A DNA stretch of 8,100 bases from JAUXEH01 sp965602945 (lineage in GTDB: Bacteria > Acidobacteriota > Aminicenantia > Aminicenantales > Aminicenantaceae): NCBI GenBank assembly GCA_965602945.1, contig CBFDBC010000177.1:1-8100 (forward strand), in the 5' to 3' direction. The notes beneath the pieces were generated by a model. The model was not told the DNA's origin. It did not search any database and was given only the letters and a program-made list of their open reading frames with translations. Below are positions 6,922 to 8,100 of the stretch, in pieces (position 1 is the stretch's first letter; each line of letters starts with the position of its first letter). A program made the position numbers and the translations under genes.

Positions 6922-6947
6922 AAAGTCAGGCAGGCAGAGGAGAATAC

Positions 6948-8100
6948 ATGAAAAACATACTGGTGATCGAAGACGACGCCCACTCGGCCGGCACCCTCAA
7001 GGCTGTCCTCAAAGCTCGAATGGATTTCGAATGCGACGTCGCCGACTCCATGAAGGCCGCGCGGCAGAAGATAAAGAAAAACGGGTATTTCCTGGCGATC
7101 CTCAATCTGGGCCTCCCCGGGATCCAGGAGGAGGAGATCCTGGACCTTCTCAAAACCAAGGACATCTCCGTTATCGTGTATGCGTCCGAATTCAACGATG
7201 AGGTGCGGGAGCGCATGATCGCCAGAAGCGTCCTGGATTATGTGGTCAAAAAAGACGATCAGGCCCTGGACTCAATCGTCACCACGGTCGAGCGGATTCA
7301 TAAAAACCAGTCCATCAAGGTGTTGGTCGCGGATGACTCCCGGATCTTGCGTTCCCAGATCGTACGGGTCCTAGAGACCCAGAAATTGATCGTCCTGGAG
7401 GCTTCCAACGGAGAGGAAGCCCTGAGCCTGCTGAAGCGAAATCCGGACACCATGCTGCTCATCACGGATTACAAGATGCCCCGCATGGACGGGTTCGAGC
7501 TGATCACCCAGGTCCGCAAGGAATACTCCAACCGCCGGCTGGCCATCATCGGGATTTCCGCCTACGGTTCCAGCCTGGTCTCGATCCAATTCCTGAAACA
7601 GGGAGCCAACGACTTCATCACCAAGCCCTTCATGGTCGAGGAGCTCTACCTGCGCGTGAAACAGAACATCGAGATGCTGGAGCATATCGATGCCTTCCAG
7701 AAGCTGTCGAACCACGACTTCCTGACCCAGCTCTACAACCGCCGTTTCTTCTTCGACCTGGGGAACAAGATCTTCGAAAACGCCAAGCGCCGGAACCTGG
7801 AACTGACGACGGCCCTGTTGGATATCGATAAATTCAAGAACGTGAACGACATGCACGGGCACGAGGCGGGTGACATCGCGCTCAAGCAAGTTGCCGCTCT
7901 TCTGACCAAAAATCTTCGATCCGGTGACGTGGTGGCCCGTTATGGCGGAGAGGAGTTCGTGATCCTGGCTATCAACCTGGATCGCCAGCAGACGGCCAAG
8001 GTCTTCGATCGTATCCGCATGCTCATCAAGGATGAGAATATCGAAGCCGACGGAAAAAAGATCGAGCTCACGGTCTCGATCGGGGCGACCACCCGCATCT
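6948..8100 (+). CDS. REC-REC-GGDEF diguanylate cyclase response regulator, cut by window edge
   Basis: The first 384 codons are present. The protein should make cyclic di-GMP from two GTP in the cytoplasm under receiver control. The first receiver (2-117) has acidic residues EDD 8-10 and Lys101/102, but Asn53 (LNLGLPG) replaces the phospho-acceptor Asp, so it cannot be phosphorylated at the usual site. The second receiver (123-243) is complete: DD 129-130, Asp174 in TDYKMP, Ser204 and Lys226 in TKPF. GGDEF begins with HDFLTQLYNRR at 256-266 and has DIDKFKNVND at 292-301, GHEAGD at 304-309 and the active-site GGEEF at 333-337. RSGD at 324-327, five residues earlier, is an intact inhibitory site for product feedback. 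The order matches PleD, but here the first receiver, not the second, is degenerate. The ATG has AGGAG at 5 bases. The divergent hybrid kinase is the obvious candidate partner. The C-terminal end of GGDEF, and anything after it, lies outside the window. Confidence 0.96.
   Translation, partial: MKNILVIEDDAHSAGTLKAVLKARMDFECDVADSMKAARQKIKKNGYFLAILNLGLPGIQEEEILDLLKTKDISVIVYASEFNDEVRERMIARSVLDYVVKKDDQALDSIVTTVERIHKNQSIKVLVADDSRILRSQIVRVLETQKLIVLEASNGEEALSLLKRNPDTMLLITDYKMPRMDGFELITQVRKEYSNRRLAIIGISAYGSSLVSIQFLKQGANDFITKPFMVEELYLRVKQNIEMLEHIDAFQKLSNHDFLTQLYNRRFFFDLGNKIFENAKRRNLELTTALLDIDKFKNVNDMHGHEAGDIALKQVAALLTKNLRSGDVVARYGGEEFVILAINLDRQQTAKVFDRIRMLIKDENIEADGKKIELTVSIGATTRI

Overview
The window is chromosomal-looking DNA from a Gram-negative bacterium. 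It is moderately GC-rich by eye, with an AT-rich patch only in the gap at about 4800-4850. It contains no rRNA, tRNA, mobile-element, phage or CRISPR signature. Secreted proteins with signal peptides, a large membrane-anchored hybrid histidine kinase and a multi-receiver diguanylate cyclase fit an environmental heterotroph. Acidobacteriota, Aminicenantota, Planctomycetota or Deltaproteobacteria-like lineages are plausible from the kinds of domains seen, but this is inference and I cannot place the organism from sequence alone.

Layout from left to right. (1) Positions 1-785, minus strand, cut by the left edge: the N-terminal part of an exported glycoside hydrolase family 2 beta-galactosidase of LacZ/EbgA type. 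(2) 891-2738, minus: an exported, possibly lipid-anchored two-domain enzyme with an SGNH/GDSL esterase domain followed by a six-bladed sialidase-like propeller carrying four clear Asp boxes. (3) 2836-4776, minus: an exported PPP-type metallophosphatase with a long C-terminal extension that resembles a degenerate kinase-like domain. (4) 4893-6827, minus: a hybrid histidine kinase with two transmembrane helices, HisKA, HATPase and two receiver domains. (5) 6948-8100, plus, cut by the right edge: a REC-REC-GGDEF diguanylate cyclase whose first receiver has lost its phospho-acceptor Asp. Coding density is high, and every gap is about 95-120 bases.

The genes form two themes. Genes 1 and 2 are exported glycan-active enzymes, and de-acetylation, sialidase-like cleavage and galactose removal would suit stepwise trimming of a decorated glycan. 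Genes 4 and 5 are a divergently transcribed phosphorelay and cyclic-di-GMP signalling pair sharing a 120-base control region, with a near-consensus sigma-70 promoter facing the cyclase. Gene 3 sits between the themes and may act on extracytoplasmic phosphoproteins or phosphometabolites. Each minus-strand gene could have its own promoter: the one before gene 2 is reasonable, the one before gene 3 is weak. A single operon is therefore not established.

The most unusual items are the exported phosphatase with a kinase-like tail, the esterase-sialidase fusion, and the receiver-domain substitutions in the signalling pair.
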